A stretch of 64,000 nt of DNA from Streptomyces sp. LHD-70 (GCF_031157275.1 NZ_JAVIFW010000001.1:62001-126000), one strand, 5' to 3'; counted from the first letter of the stretch, positions 27,641 to 35,884 are shown. Translations and numbers: made by a program. The notes: generated by a model from the letters alone, not told the origin.

Positions 27641-28225
27641 ATGGAGCGGCGGCAACAGCAGCGGCAGCGGAGGCTGAGCCTCACCGAGGTCGAGGCCCTC
27701 GCCCGGGACGCCCACGCCACGCAGACCGACAAGGCGGGACGGCCGTACGCCGAACATCTGGCCGCCGTCGCCGAGGGAGTGCGCGCCCGAGGGGGCGACG
27801 ACGAACAGATCGCCGCGGCCTGGCTGCACGACGCGATCGAGGACGCGGCCCTCACCGAGCAGTGGCTGGCCGACGCCCCGCTCACCGCCCGTACGAAACA
27901 GATCGTCCTGGCCCTCACCAAACGCCCCGGCGAGAACCCGCGAGGCTACGCCGACCGCATCCTCGCGACTCCCGGCGCCACCCTCGTCAAAACCGCCGAT
28001 CTCGCGCACAATGCCGATCCGGCCCGGCTCGCCGCCCTGGACGAGCCGACGCGCGACCGACTGACCCGCAAATACGCGGAGATGCGCGGCCTGCTCGGAC
28101 TCGAACCCGGACCTGGATCCGGACCTGGATCCGGACCTGGATCCGGACCTGGATCCGGACCTGGATCCGGACCTGGATCCGGACCTGGATCCGGACTTGG
28201 ATCCGGACTCGGGGGCGACGTATGA
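27641..28225 (+). CDS. HD-domain phosphohydrolase-like protein with a Gly-Ser-Gly-Pro repeat tail
   Basis: A 194-residue protein. Residues about 12-150 are an HD fold close to RelA/SpoT-type hydrolases: ARDAHATQTDKAGRPYAEHL (first His), AAWLHDAIEDAAL (HD pair) and LVKTADLAHNADPARLAALD (last Asp). This arrangement supports a metal-dependent phosphohydrolase, perhaps acting on nucleotides; activity and substrate are inferred only. The C-terminal tail is (GPGS)n, encoded by a 12-bp VNTR of eight units, and is probably disordered. The start ATG follows GGGAGGGGG. The membrane protein downstream begins about 65 bases after the stop, suggesting one transcription unit of three genes. Confidence 0.8.
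   Translation: MERRQQQRQRRLSLTEVEALARDAHATQTDKAGRPYAEHLAAVAEGVRARGGDDEQIAAAWLHDAIEDAALTEQWLADAPLTARTKQIVLALTKRPGENPRGYADRILATPGATLVKTADLAHNADPARLAALDEPTRDRLTRKYAEMRGLLGLEPGPGSGPGSGPGSGPGSGPGSGPGSGPGSGLGSGLGGDV
28109..28204. repeat. 12-bp in-frame VNTR (GGACCTGGATCC x8)
   Basis: Seven identical units (28109-28192) plus one with a single change (28193-28204). The unit length is a multiple of three, so copy-number change lengthens or shortens the Gly/Ser/Pro tail of the HD protein without a frameshift. The near identity of the units implies recent expansion or ongoing homogenisation. Confidence 0.95.
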
Positions 28226-28289
28226 GGAACCGCACCAGGGCTCAACTACACAGCAGGGCAAAGAGGTTGGCGATGAGAGGTTCCCGCGC

Positions 28290-29450
28290 GTGGTGAACGT
28301 GGTGGGTGGGGTGGACACGTCGACGGAGCCGCACGAACCGGCCCCCGCAGCAGCGGCGGACCCGGTCGGCGCGGAGCCGGCCGGGCGGCTCGACCTGCGG
28401 ACCTGGCGCTGGCGGCCCGCCGCGCGCCGCCCCGTCGCGGCCGCCGCCGCACTCCTCCTCGCCGCCGTGACCACGCAGTTCGCCCGCGCCGCCTACCCGG
28501 CGGGCCCGGTGGCGTACGGCCTGCTCGGCACCGCACTCGTCATCGCCGCCGTCGGCGCGCTCGCCGCCCGGCCCGGCAGCGGCGGCCCCGCGTCCGTCGC
28601 GGGCCGCGGCAACCGCGGGCTCGCGGCCGTACTCCTTGTGATCGCCGCCCTGTTCGCCGTGGCCGGTGCCTGGGCCGTGGCCGACGCGCACGCGCTGCCC
28701 GGCGCGGCCCGGCTCGCCGTCACCGCGGCCGCCGTCGCGCTCGGCCTGCTGCTGCTCGGGCTCTGCACGCCGTTCGCCCGTGCCGGGCTCGTCGGCGCGG
28801 GCGCCGCCGTGGCGCTCACCGCGCTGTGGGAACTGGCCGCGCTCGTCGTCGACGGCGAACCGGCCCGGCTCGGCGCCCTGCTCGCGCTCGCCTCGCTCGT
28901 CCTGCTCGGCCTGCTGCCCCGGATCGCGCTGCGCGCCACCGGCCTGACGGCCATCGACGACCGGCGCGCGGCGGGCAGTTCGGTCAGCCGCCACCATGTC
29001 GCCGACGCGCTCGCCGACACCCACCGCGGCCTCGTCACCGCCACCGTCCTCACGGCGGCCTCGACGGCGGCAGCGGGCTGGCTGCTCACCTCGGCCGCGC
29101 CCACGCCGTGGACGGTCCTGGCCACCGCGGTCACCGCCGTCGTACTCCTCGCCAGGGCGCGGGCGTTCCCGCTGGCCGTCGAGGTCGTCGCGGTGTTCGC
29201 GGCCGCCGCCGTACTCGTCGTACGGCTCGCGGAACTCTGGCTGCGCAGCACGGACGGGCCGGGCCCGCTCCTGCTCCTCGGCCTGGCCGCCGCCCTGCCG
29301 CTGCTCGCCCTCGTCCTGCAGCCCGCGCCGCCGCTCGCGCAGCGGCTACGGCGCGCGGCCGACCTGGTCGAATCGATCGGAGTGGTCGGCCTGTTGCCGC
29401 TCACGGTCGGAGTCTTCGGTGTGTACGCGCACCTGCTCGGCGGATCCTGA
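28290..29450 (+). CDS. EccD-like eleven-helix membrane protein (type VII secretion family)
   Basis: A 386-residue integral membrane protein with eleven predicted helices after a short cytoplasmic N-terminus. The arrangement and several anchor segments match EccD, the channel-forming subunit of ESX/type VII secretion: LLPRIALRATGL followed by a cytoplasmic loop, RARAFPLAVEVVAVFAAAA, and a final LRRAADLVESIGVVGLLPLT leading to GVFGVYAHLL. The ubiquitin-like N-terminal domain of canonical EccD is missing or reduced to a disordered Pro/Ala stretch. No EccB, EccC, EccE, WXG100 or mycosin gene lies in the window. The GTG start is uncertain; GAGAGG lies nine bases before 28290. It is followed closely by an EspI/MinD-like ATPase gene, the same pairing as in ESX loci. 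Family call moderately sure; function unknown. Confidence 0.65.
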   Translation: MVNVVGGVDTSTEPHEPAPAAAADPVGAEPAGRLDLRTWRWRPAARRPVAAAAALLLAAVTTQFARAAYPAGPVAYGLLGTALVIAAVGALAARPGSGGPASVAGRGNRGLAAVLLVIAALFAVAGAWAVADAHALPGAARLAVTAAAVALGLLLLGLCTPFARAGLVGAGAAVALTALWELAALVVDGEPARLGALLALASLVLLGLLPRIALRATGLTAIDDRRAAGSSVSRHHVADALADTHRGLVTATVLTAASTAAAGWLLTSAAPTPWTVLATAVTAVVLLARARAFPLAVEVVAVFAAAAVLVVRLAELWLRSTDGPGPLLLLGLAAALPLLALVLQPAPPLAQRLRRAADLVESIGVVGLLPLTVGVFGVYAHLLGGS

Positions 29451-29472
29451 ACGGGCAGCAGGGGAGAGGGAC

Positions 29473-31011
29473 ATGATGCCGAACGGAGACCAGGACCGGC
29501 CCGAGCACCACACGGGCCCGGAGGCGGTACGCGGTGCGGGCTCGCCCGGCCCGTCCCTGGCGAAGCCCACGGACGGTGCGGGTACGGGAGCGGGTGCGGG
29601 TACCGGTACCCGCACCGCCGATGCTCCTCCGCTCCTCGACGACTTCACCGAGCCGAACCCCGCGCTGGCCCCTGCGCCGAGTCCCGCACCGGCCGCCGCA
29701 CCGACTCCCGCACCGACTCCCGCACCGGCCGCCGCGCCGCTTCCCGACGCCGCGACCGCCGTACTCAGGGACGTCGTCCCCGAAGCCCCGGTCTCAGCCC
29801 CGGTCTCAGCCCCGGCCTCCGTACCGCTGCCGCCCGCGCAGCCCGCCGGTTCGGTGCCTCCATCGGTTCACCCATCGATGCCGGCTTCGGAAGAGGTGAC
29901 AGCCGTCATCCCGTCCGTTCCGGTGCCCTCCTCCGCCGCTGACCTCTCCGCCACGCCCCCGCTCGGCCGCCCCACGGCAGTTGACCAGCAGGCCCAACCG
30001 CCCGCCGCACCCCCGCAGGTCACGCCGCACCCTGAGGCGCCGACCCCGCCGCAGTCCCCGTACGCCCCGCCCGGTGCGGCCCCCGTGCGCGGCACGTTCA
30101 GCTCGCTGCCGGTCGTGGACGACTCGCTCGCCGGGACCCGGCGCAAGCCGCGGCACGGCGAACCGCTCGTCGGCCGCGCCCTGCGGGCCGTGCGCCGCAC
30201 CGTCTCCTCGTCGGCGGCGCGCGAGGTCGCCGAGGCCTCCCGTACCGCCGAGACGCTGCAGCAGCCGGTGGCCACCGGACGCCAGATCGCCGTCACGTCG
30301 ATCCGCGGCGGCGCGGGCAAGTCCACCGTCTCGGCGCTGCTCGGCCGGACGTACGCGCACTACCGGCACGATCCGGTGCTGCTCGTCGAGGCCGACCCGG
30401 CGCTCGGCACCCTGCCGTTCCGGCTCGGCGCCGAGTCGCTGCGCTGGACGGTGCGCGACCTCGCCGGGATGCTCGAACCGTCCATGTCCCTGCTCGACGT
30501 CACCGGCTATCTCGTCCAACTCCCCGACAACGCCTGGCTGTTGCCGGGCAGTAAGGGCGAGGTCGGCGCGATGCTCGACACCAAGGCGTACGAGAAGGCC
30601 ATGGTGGCGCTGCGCCGCTACTTCGGCGTGACCGTCGTGGACTGCGAGACCCTGCCCGCCGAGGTGGCCCGCACCGCGCTCTCCGCCGCCCAGTCCCGGG
30701 TCCTGGTCGCCCCCGCCACGTTCGAGGGCGTGGCCAGCACCCACTCCGTACTGAAGTGGATGTCGGGCCTGCCCCGGCAGGTCGTCGCGGGCACGGTCGT
30801 CGTCCTCACGGAGGCCGTGCCGCACGGGGGCCTCGACGTGGACAAGGCGGTCGAGAAGCTGCGCGCCACGGGAGCGGCCGTACATCTCCTGCCGTACGAC
30901 CGCCACCTCGCGGCCGGCGGCGAGATCAGCACCGAACTCCTCGCCCACTCGACCCGCGAGGCGGTCACGCAGGTTGCGGCGGAGGCACTGGCGCTGTCGC
31001 TACGACGCTGA
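29473..31011 (+). CDS. MinD/ParA-type ATPase with Pro/Ala-rich N-terminus (EspI-like)
   Basis: A 512-residue protein. The first 200 or so residues are low-complexity Pro/Ala/Val sequence, predicted disordered. From about residue 270 comes a SIMIBI ATPase domain: deviant Walker A SIRGGAGKSTVSALLG (about 276-291), VEADPALGTLPFRLG (switch I/aspartate), and Walker B-like VTVVDCETLPAEVARTAL. This architecture (disordered Pro-rich head plus MinD-like ATPase) is that of mycobacterial EspI, which is encoded next to eccD in ESX-1. GGGGAGAGG lies just before the start ATG. It follows the EccD-like gene by 22 bp. It could instead be a polar-localisation or partition-type ATPase unconnected to secretion. 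Confidence 0.75.
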   Translation: MMPNGDQDRPEHHTGPEAVRGAGSPGPSLAKPTDGAGTGAGAGTGTRTADAPPLLDDFTEPNPALAPAPSPAPAAAPTPAPTPAPAAAPLPDAATAVLRDVVPEAPVSAPVSAPASVPLPPAQPAGSVPPSVHPSMPASEEVTAVIPSVPVPSSAADLSATPPLGRPTAVDQQAQPPAAPPQVTPHPEAPTPPQSPYAPPGAAPVRGTFSSLPVVDDSLAGTRRKPRHGEPLVGRALRAVRRTVSSSAAREVAEASRTAETLQQPVATGRQIAVTSIRGGAGKSTVSALLGRTYAHYRHDPVLLVEADPALGTLPFRLGAESLRWTVRDLAGMLEPSMSLLDVTGYLVQLPDNAWLLPGSKGEVGAMLDTKAYEKAMVALRRYFGVTVVDCETLPAEVARTALSAAQSRVLVAPATFEGVASTHSVLKWMSGLPRQVVAGTVVVLTEAVPHGGLDVDKAVEKLRATGAAVHLLPYDRHLAAGGEISTELLAHSTREAVTQVAAEALALSLRR

Positions 31012-31069
31012 CCCTTCAGCCCCCAGGTGGCGAGCCCGGGACAACGGTGCGGGTCGTCCTCCGCAAGAC

Positions 31070-32251
31070 CTACCGACGCGACCGCGCAACCGCCGCCGCA
31101 TCCCGCTTGAACGCCCACTCCATCTTCGGCTCCATCGCGAAGCGGAACGCCCGCTGCACCGGCGGGGTGCACAGAGCCGTGACGACCGCCGCCGCGACCA
31201 CGGTCACGAAGATCTCGCCGAGCGGCTTGTGCAGCCACTCGTAGTCGTCGAACCAGCCCCAGAAACGGGAGCCCTTGGCGAGGAAGCCGTGCAGCAGGTA
31301 GCCGTACAGCGTGCCCGCGCCAAGAATCGTGAACCACATCTTCCGCTTGGGTACCCAGGCGAAGAAGCAGGCGACGAGGACCAGCGAGCAGCCGAGCAGC
31401 GCGAGCGTCATCACGACACCGCTCCACCACGGCGCACCCAACTCCTGTGCGCTGTCGCGGTGGTAGAACCACGCCGACGTCATCCGCGGCCCCGCCCAGT
31501 ACGCGAGCAGCAGCGCGCACGCGAAGACCGGGATCGAGAGCAGCTTGACCTCACGGCGCCGCACGAGCTGGAAGTGCTCCGGCTTCATGAACAGGCCGAT
31601 GACGAAGAACGGCAGGAACTGCAGGACGCGCTGCAGATCGAGGTCGTCGCCGATGTCGGGCGAGACCGAGGCGAGCACGGCGACCGCGATCGACAGCGGA
31701 ATCGGCCAGCGCACCAGCTTCCACAGCGGAGTGGTCATCCGCCAGACGAACAGCGCGGCCAGGAACCAGGTCAGGTACCAGGGGTCGAGCAGGCTGATCG
31801 GCTGCGTCGGATCGTCGTCCGCCCACCGCTTGAAGAAGGTGTACGCGACCTCGAAGATCACGAACGGCACGAGCACACCCGTCACCAGGCGCTTGAGCCG
31901 GTCCGCGCGCATATCGAAACTGCGCGAGAAATAGCCGGAGATCAGGATGAAGGCCGGCATGTGGAACGTGTAGACGGTCATGTACAGCGCCTCGGCGGCG
32001 CGGCTTCCGTCTGTCAGCGGCTCCCATGAGTGCCCCATCGCGACCAGCACGATGGCCAAGTACTTCGCGTTGTCGAAGAAGGCGTCACGCTGTTTCGCGG
32101 GCTTCGCGCCGGGCGCGTTCCGCGTGCTCGCGTCAGTGGGAGCGTCCGTTCCGCCCTGCGACGGCCGCGGGTTCGGCACAGCGGATGCCGATTCCCGGGC
32201 CGGGGGCAGCGGGTTTCTCTGGTGGCCACCCGGGCGCAGCGAATTCGTCAC
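31070..32251 (-). CDS. Acyltransferase-3 family membrane protein
   Basis: A 393-residue multi-pass membrane acyltransferase related to OafA/fucose-4-O-acetyltransferase-like proteins, which O-acetylate exported polysaccharides or small molecules. A disordered 50-residue head precedes AFFDNAKYLAIVLVAMGHSW (first helix with the catalytic-type His) and YTFHMPAFILISGYFSRSF, a near-consensus acyltransferase-3 motif. About ten helices follow, with GTLYGYLLHGFLAKGS near the end carrying a second conserved His. The GTG start at 32251 has GGGAGGG four to five bases upstream. It converges on the EspI-like gene with only 58 bp between and no clear strong terminator. The acyl acceptor cannot be inferred. 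Confidence 0.85.
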   Translation of the reverse strand: MTNSLRPGGHQRNPLPPARESASAVPNPRPSQGGTDAPTDASTRNAPGAKPAKQRDAFFDNAKYLAIVLVAMGHSWEPLTDGSRAAEALYMTVYTFHMPAFILISGYFSRSFDMRADRLKRLVTGVLVPFVIFEVAYTFFKRWADDDPTQPISLLDPWYLTWFLAALFVWRMTTPLWKLVRWPIPLSIAVAVLASVSPDIGDDLDLQRVLQFLPFFVIGLFMKPEHFQLVRRREVKLLSIPVFACALLLAYWAGPRMTSAWFYHRDSAQELGAPWWSGVVMTLALLGCSLVLVACFFAWVPKRKMWFTILGAGTLYGYLLHGFLAKGSRFWGWFDDYEWLHKPLGEIFVTVVAAAVVTALCTPPVQRAFRFAMEPKMEWAFKRDAAAVARSRR

Positions 32252-33057
32252 AGGCCCTCCCGCCGCGTACTCGGGGAGTCGATCCGTGACCGCACTGCGC
32301 CTTCGGGGGTGGGGGAGGCAGCGTGGAACATCTGAGGCACCCTAGCGGCGGATGAGTGTTTTCGTAAAACCTCTGCGGACTACCGGCGCGATATCCGCTT
32401 ATGCCTGTCCGAGTACCCTCACATGCCGCCCCCATGCCCCCACTCATAGGGACTTCACAGGCTTCACAGGGAGATCCATCTCACCAATGCGGCCTGAATG
32501 CACACCCGTTGTGTCCCTCTTCATCCGTATTGATCGGTGCATATCGTCCGCAGGCGACTCCGGTGAAATGTCCCCCTTCAATTACGCGATTCCCTCAACC
32601 GCCGGACCACCGCGAGAACTTGCCCACGCCGTCGCGGCGCCCGGGGATCATTCGAGACGCTGTGGCGGCACCGACAATTCGAATTCCCTGCGAACGCGCA
32701 GAACAACTCCCGTAAGTGGGATACGTGCGCGCCGTCACAGTCGACGTACGTCCAGGGGCGCGACGGCTGCCGCACGGGGAGCACAGGGAGCACAGGGAAA
32801 CGATCAAGCCGAAATCCACGGCCTTCGCCAACGCCGAATTCCGGCCACGCCGCGGGCTTCCGGCGCCCGGCGCCCCAGGTGCCACAGCTGCGCGCGTGCG
32901 CCCCGGTGGTGCGCCGGTGCCGCGCGGGGCCGTACGGACGTGCTCGTCATTGGCCAACGATGTCTCACCCGCCGCATAGCCAGGGCCCGTTGGTGGCACG
33001 ATGGTTCTGGCGGGGGCGTGCGGGGTGCGTGCCTCCGAGCGGGAGTGCGGACCGACC
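32252..33057. other. Gene-poor 0.8-kb interval of lower GC
   Basis: No reading frame here has convincing codon bias or a ribosome site. The stretch is visibly richer in A/T than its surroundings and contains a direct repeat CTTCACAGG (around 32450-32470), a 10-bp palindrome AATTCGAATT (32676-32685), and a GAGCACAGG doublet (around 32777-32792). It must hold the promoter of the acyltransferase gene at its left end. I see no tRNA, riboswitch or terminator in it. Confidence 0.6.
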
Positions 33058-33063
33058 TAGGGT

Positions 33064-33267
33064 GTGATCAGTGTGGCGATTTCGCTGTCTGTGGTGCTGC
33101 TGTTGGCGATCATTCTTGTGGTGCTGATCCGCGGGGGCTCACTCAAGGCGGGGCCTGCGGTCGTCGCCATACTCTTCGGCTTCTTCCTGGCCTCGACCGG
33201 CATGGCCGACGACATCCAACGCTTCCTGAACTCGATAGCGGAGACCCTCAACTCCATCCAGTTCTGA
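33064..33267 (+). CDS. Small two-helix membrane protein
   Basis: A 67-residue protein of unknown function. Two hydrophobic segments, VAISLSVVLLLAIILVVLI (about 4-22) and AGPAVVAILFGFFLASTGMA (about 29-48), are joined by a short basic/glycine turn and followed by an amphipathic, acidic C-terminus DDIQRFLNSIAETLNSIQF. Small proteins of this kind are often overlooked. TAGGGT at 33058-33063 is a good Streptomyces -10 hexamer and sits directly before the GTG. If transcription starts there, the true start is probably the in-frame GTG at 33073 and the mRNA would be leaderless. The coding bias and amphipathic pattern support a real gene, although no partner is evident. It is followed by a 20-bp tandem repeat and the terminator of tRNA-Gly. 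Confidence 0.72.
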   Translation: MISVAISLSVVLLLAIILVVLIRGGSLKAGPAVVAILFGFFLASTGMADDIQRFLNSIAETLNSIQF

Positions 33268-33290
33268 CGCCCGGACCTCCTGCTCTGCTG

Positions 33291-33390
33291 CCCGAGCACC
33301 GAGTCCGGCGCCTGCGCATCCGGTCCGATGCCCGAGCACCCAGTCCGACGCCTGAGCATCCGGTCCGACGCCTGAGCATCCGGTCCGCGC
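33291..33390. repeat. 20-bp tandem repeat, five units
   Basis: Five head-to-tail 20-bp units of the type CCTGAGCATCCGGTCCGACG. The fourth and fifth are nearly identical and the first three are diverged. It lies just after the small membrane-protein gene and before the tRNA-Gly terminator, outside any convincing gene. Confidence 0.85.
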
Positions 33391-33425
33391 CCGAGCCCGC
33401 CGGCCGCGGTGTCCGCCTGCGCACG

Positions 33426-33487
33426 CAAAAAGCCTCCGGCCCGATCCGTGTCCCGCGCTCTCGCGCGAAACGGACCGGGCCGGAGGC
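33426..33487 (-). terminator. Intrinsic terminator of tRNA-Gly with T-run
   Basis: GCCTCCGGCCCGATCCGT (33432-33449) pairs with ACGGACCGGGCCGGAGGC (33470-33487), with one wobble. Read on the minus strand, the hairpin is followed by TTTTT (33427-33431). It lies six bases beyond the tRNA-Gly 3' end. Confidence 0.88.
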
Positions 33488-33492
33488 CACAG

Positions 33493-33563
33493 AGCGGGCG
33501 ACGGGAATCGAACCCGCGTAGCTAGTTTGGAAGACTAGGGCTCTACCATTGAGCTACGCCCGC
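33493..33563 (-). tRNA. tRNA-Gly (anticodon TCC)
   Basis: A 71-nt cloverleaf on the minus strand. The acceptor arms are GCGGGCG/CGCCCGC, the D-arm has TAGCTCAATGGTAGAGC, the anticodon stem CTAGT/ACTAG encloses CTTCCAA with anticodon TCC, and the T-arm carries GGTTCGATTCC. The discriminator is T; CCA is not encoded. It reads GGA and GGG glycine codons. Confidence 0.97.
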
Positions 33564-33768
33564 AAGCACCGCACCGCAGGTCACGCCGACCGCGGCACGA
33601 ACAGCATCGTAGCGGGTCGGCCCCCCGCGGTGCACACCCCATCCTTCCGAGGCCCCCGCGAAACCCTTCCCACACCCCCGCGAATCCCCTCCGAAGCCCC
33701 CTCCGTACCCCCATGAACAATGCGGGAGCCGCATGCTCGGCGGGCATGTACCCTACGTGTCGCACCGA

Positions 33769-33845
33769 CGGGGTGTGGCGCAGCTTGGTAGCGCGTCCGC
33801 TTTGGGAGCGGAAGGCCGTGGGTTCAAATCCCGCCACCCCGACCA
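33769..33845 (+). tRNA. tRNA-Pro (anticodon TGG)
   Basis: A 74-nt cloverleaf plus an encoded CCA (33843-33845). The acceptor stem is CGGGGTG/CACCCCG, the D-arm GGCGCAGCTTGGTAGCGC, the anticodon stem TCCGC/GCGGA around TTTGGGA (anticodon TGG), and the T-arm GGTTCAAATCC. The discriminator is A. It reads proline CCA/CCG codons. Confidence 0.97.
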
Positions 33846-33933
33846 CCAGTGACCTTCAGTGGTCCCACCAGGCGCTCTCTTCTTTATGGAGCCGGGCGCG
33901 GGACCCGTCGGAGTGGTCCTCCAAGATCGCCTT

Positions 33934-33962
33934 TTGGGGCGCGTACCCGCTGCGGTTACTAT
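33934..33962 (+). promoter_or_regulatory. Candidate vegetative promoter of tig
   Basis: TTGGGG (33934-33939), 17 bases, TACTAT (33957-33962). This is a good housekeeping-sigma match about 140 bp before the trigger-factor start codon, downstream of tRNA-Pro. Confidence 0.55.
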
Positions 33963-34103
33963 GCAGGTTGCGTGCCCGTGTGTCTCCGTCTGTCGACGTT
34001 CTCCCGGGCGACCCAATCCGCTGAAGCCCTCCCCACCGCCCAGTCGCGGCGGGGGTGTGCTGAAGCAGAACCCCCAGAAGTCAGCCACCAAGGAGACCGA
34101 ACC

Positions 34104-35504
34104 GTGAAGAGCGCCGTGGAGACCCTGAACCCGACCCGGGTTCGGCTCACTGTCGAGGTGCCCTTCGAGGAGCTCAAGGACAGCCTCGACGCGGCGTACA
34201 AGAAGATCAACCAGCAGGTCACGGTGAAGGGCTTCCGTAAGGGCAAGATCCCGGCCCGCGTCATCGACCAGCGCTTCGGGCGCGGTGCGGTCCTCGAAGA
34301 GGCCGTCAACGACGCGCTGCCGAAGTTCTACACCGAGGCGGTCAACGAGGCCGAGCTCAACGTCCTCGGCCAGCCCGAGGTCGACATCACGGAGCTGAAG
34401 GACGGCGAGACGCTGAACTTCACCGCCGAGGTCGACATCCGCCCCGAGATCGAGATCCCGGACTACTCCGGCATCGAGGTCGAGGTCGACGCGGTCGAGG
34501 TCACCGACGAGGACGTCGAGAAGTCCGTGGAGCAGCTCCGCGAGCGCTTCGCGTCCACGTCCCCGGTCGAGCGCGCCGCCGCCGAGGGTGACGTGCTGAC
34601 CATCGACCTGGAGGCCAAGGTCGACGGCGAGGTCCTCGAGGACGGCGTCGCCAGCGGTGTCTCGTACACCATCGGCTCCGGCGAGCTGCTCGACGGCATC
34701 GACGAGGCCGTCACCGGCCTGGAGGCCGACGGCGAGGCCACCTTCACCTCGCAGCTCAAGGGCGGCTCCGCCGAGGGCCAGGACGCCGAGGTCACCGTCA
34801 AGGTCACGCAGGTCGCCGCGCGCGAACTGCCGGAGCTGGACGACGAGTTCGCGCAGCTGGCCTCCGAGTTCGACACCCTGGACGAGCTCAAGGCGGACAG
34901 CCGCAAGCGCCTCGCGAACATGAAGCAGTACGACCAGGCCACGCAGGCCCAGGAGCGCGTCCTGGAGAAGCTGCTCGAGCTGGTCGAGGTGCCCGTCCCC
35001 GAGAAGCTGCTCGAGGACGAGGTCCACACCCGCAAGCACAACCTCGAGAACCACCAGCTCGCGCAGATGGGCCTCGACCTCGCCAAGTACCTGGAGATCC
35101 AGGGCAAGTCGGCCGAGGACTTCGACGCCGAGACCCGTGAGCAGGCCGTCAAGGGCATCAAGACCCAGTTCGTCCTCGACGAGCTGGTCAACAAGGAGAA
35201 GCTGAACGTCAGCCAGGAGGAGCTCACCGAGCACCTCATGCGCCGCGCCCAGTCCTCCGGCATGTCCCCCGACCAGTTCGCCCAGGCCGTCGTCGAGGGC
35301 GGCCAGGTCCCGATGCTGGTCGGCGAGGTCGCCCGCGGCAAGGCCCTCGCGGTCGTCGTCGAGGCCGCCACGGTCAAGGACACGAACGGCGAGGTCGTCG
35401 ACCTCTCGGACGAGGACGAGACCGAGGCTGCCGCCGAGACGGTCGAGGCTGCCGTCGAGGGCGCCGAGGCCGAGGGCACGGACGAGACCAAGTCCGAGGC
35501 CTGA
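34104..35504 (+). CDS. tig: Trigger factor, ribosome-associated peptidyl-prolyl isomerase/chaperone
   Basis: A 466-residue ATP-independent chaperone that binds the ribosomal exit tunnel and shields nascent chains. The N-terminal ribosome-binding domain carries the signature [19 protein letters not shown] (GFRxGxxP, about 42-60). A central FKBP-type PPIase domain follows (about 150-245, [15 protein letters not shown]). The C-terminal helical arms extend to about 430 and end in an acidic Ala/Glu tail ([20 protein letters not shown]). The GTG start has AAGGAG eight bases upstream. It is followed by a perfect terminator, so it is transcribed apart from clpP1P2, although the gene order tig-clpP-clpX is conserved in bacteria and reflects a shared role in protein quality control. 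Confidence 0.97.
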   Translation: MKSAVETLNPTRVRLTVEVPFEELKDSLDAAYKKINQQVTVKGFRKGKIPARVIDQRFGRGAVLEEAVNDALPKFYTEAVNEAELNVLGQPEVDITELKDGETLNFTAEVDIRPEIEIPDYSGIEVEVDAVEVTDEDVEKSVEQLRERFASTSPVERAAAEGDVLTIDLEAKVDGEVLEDGVASGVSYTIGSGELLDGIDEAVTGLEADGEATFTSQLKGGSAEGQDAEVTVKVTQVAARELPELDDEFAQLASEFDTLDELKADSRKRLANMKQYDQATQAQERVLEKLLELVEVPVPEKLLEDEVHTRKHNLENHQLAQMGLDLAKYLEIQGKSAEDFDAETREQAVKGIKTQFVLDELVNKEKLNVSQEELTEHLMRRAQSSGMSPDQFAQAVVEGGQVPMLVGEVARGKALAVVVEAATVKDTNGEVVDLSDEDETEAAAETVEAAVEGAEAEGTDETKSEA

Positions 35505-35515
35505 TCCACCCGTAC

Positions 35516-35551
35516 TGAGCCCCCGGAGACCTTTGGGTCTCCGGGGGCTCA
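35516..35551 (+). terminator. Terminator of tig
   Basis: A 16-bp perfect stem, TGAGCCCCCGGAGACC / GGTCTCCGGGGGCTCA, with loop TTTG, 12 bases after the tig stop codon. Confidence 0.9.
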
Positions 35552-35564
35552 GTCGTGCCCCGAA

Positions 35565-35680
35565 AGGGGCGCGGGGAACTGCGCGAGCAACCCGCGACGG
35601 GCCGCAGCCGCCGTGGGACAGACCGTGGCAGACGCGTCTGCGGGCTCGTGGGGGCTGAGCGCGCAGTTCCCCGCGCCCCT
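35565..35680. repeat. 116-bp element with 21-bp perfect terminal inverted repeats (MITE-like)
   Basis: Left end AGGGGCGCGGGGAACTGCGC followed by G (35565-35585); its exact complement is at 35660-35680. The interior is non-coding. The outer string is one I recall as widely scattered in Streptomyces intergenic regions. It sits between the tig terminator and the clpP1 promoter region. Confidence 0.88.
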
Positions 35681-35729
35681 GGACAGGGCACCCGGCACAT
35701 ACCACCTGACCGCCCCCGCGAGGAACCTG

Positions 35730-35743
35730 CGCTCACAGCGAAC
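35730..35743. promoter_or_regulatory. ClgR operator of the clpP1P2 operon
   Basis: Read on the minus strand, this is GTTCGC-TGTGA-GCG, an exact match to the GTTCGC-N5-GCG motif described for the ClgR activator of clp and lon genes in Streptomyces. It lies about 142-155 bases before the clpP1 start. TAGGGT at 35782-35787 is a plausible -10 downstream. Confidence 0.85.
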
Positions 35744-35884
35744 AGTTCCCTCTCCGGGATTCCCCGAAGGGACCCGCGCGTTAGGGTCCATAACTACGAG
35801 GGCAGGGGAGTCCCCGAAAGAGGCTCCTGGCCCACAGAAGACGTGAGACGGCCCGGCGCCGTCGCAAGACGAGCAGGTGGATAC

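Noticed and set aside
32716..32979. 87-codon GTG frame (GYVRAVTVDVRPG...) in the gap
   Set aside because: No ribosome site, only modest third-position GC bias and no recognisable features; too weak to call.
32352..33521. 389-codon frame across the gene-poor gap
   Set aside because: Amino-acid composition changes abruptly along it, no domain is visible, it crosses the tRNA-Gly terminator and ends inside the tRNA gene.
33493..33845. tRNA genes as attachment sites of an integrated element
   Set aside because: No integrase, no duplicated tRNA 3' end, and both flanks are conserved core genes.
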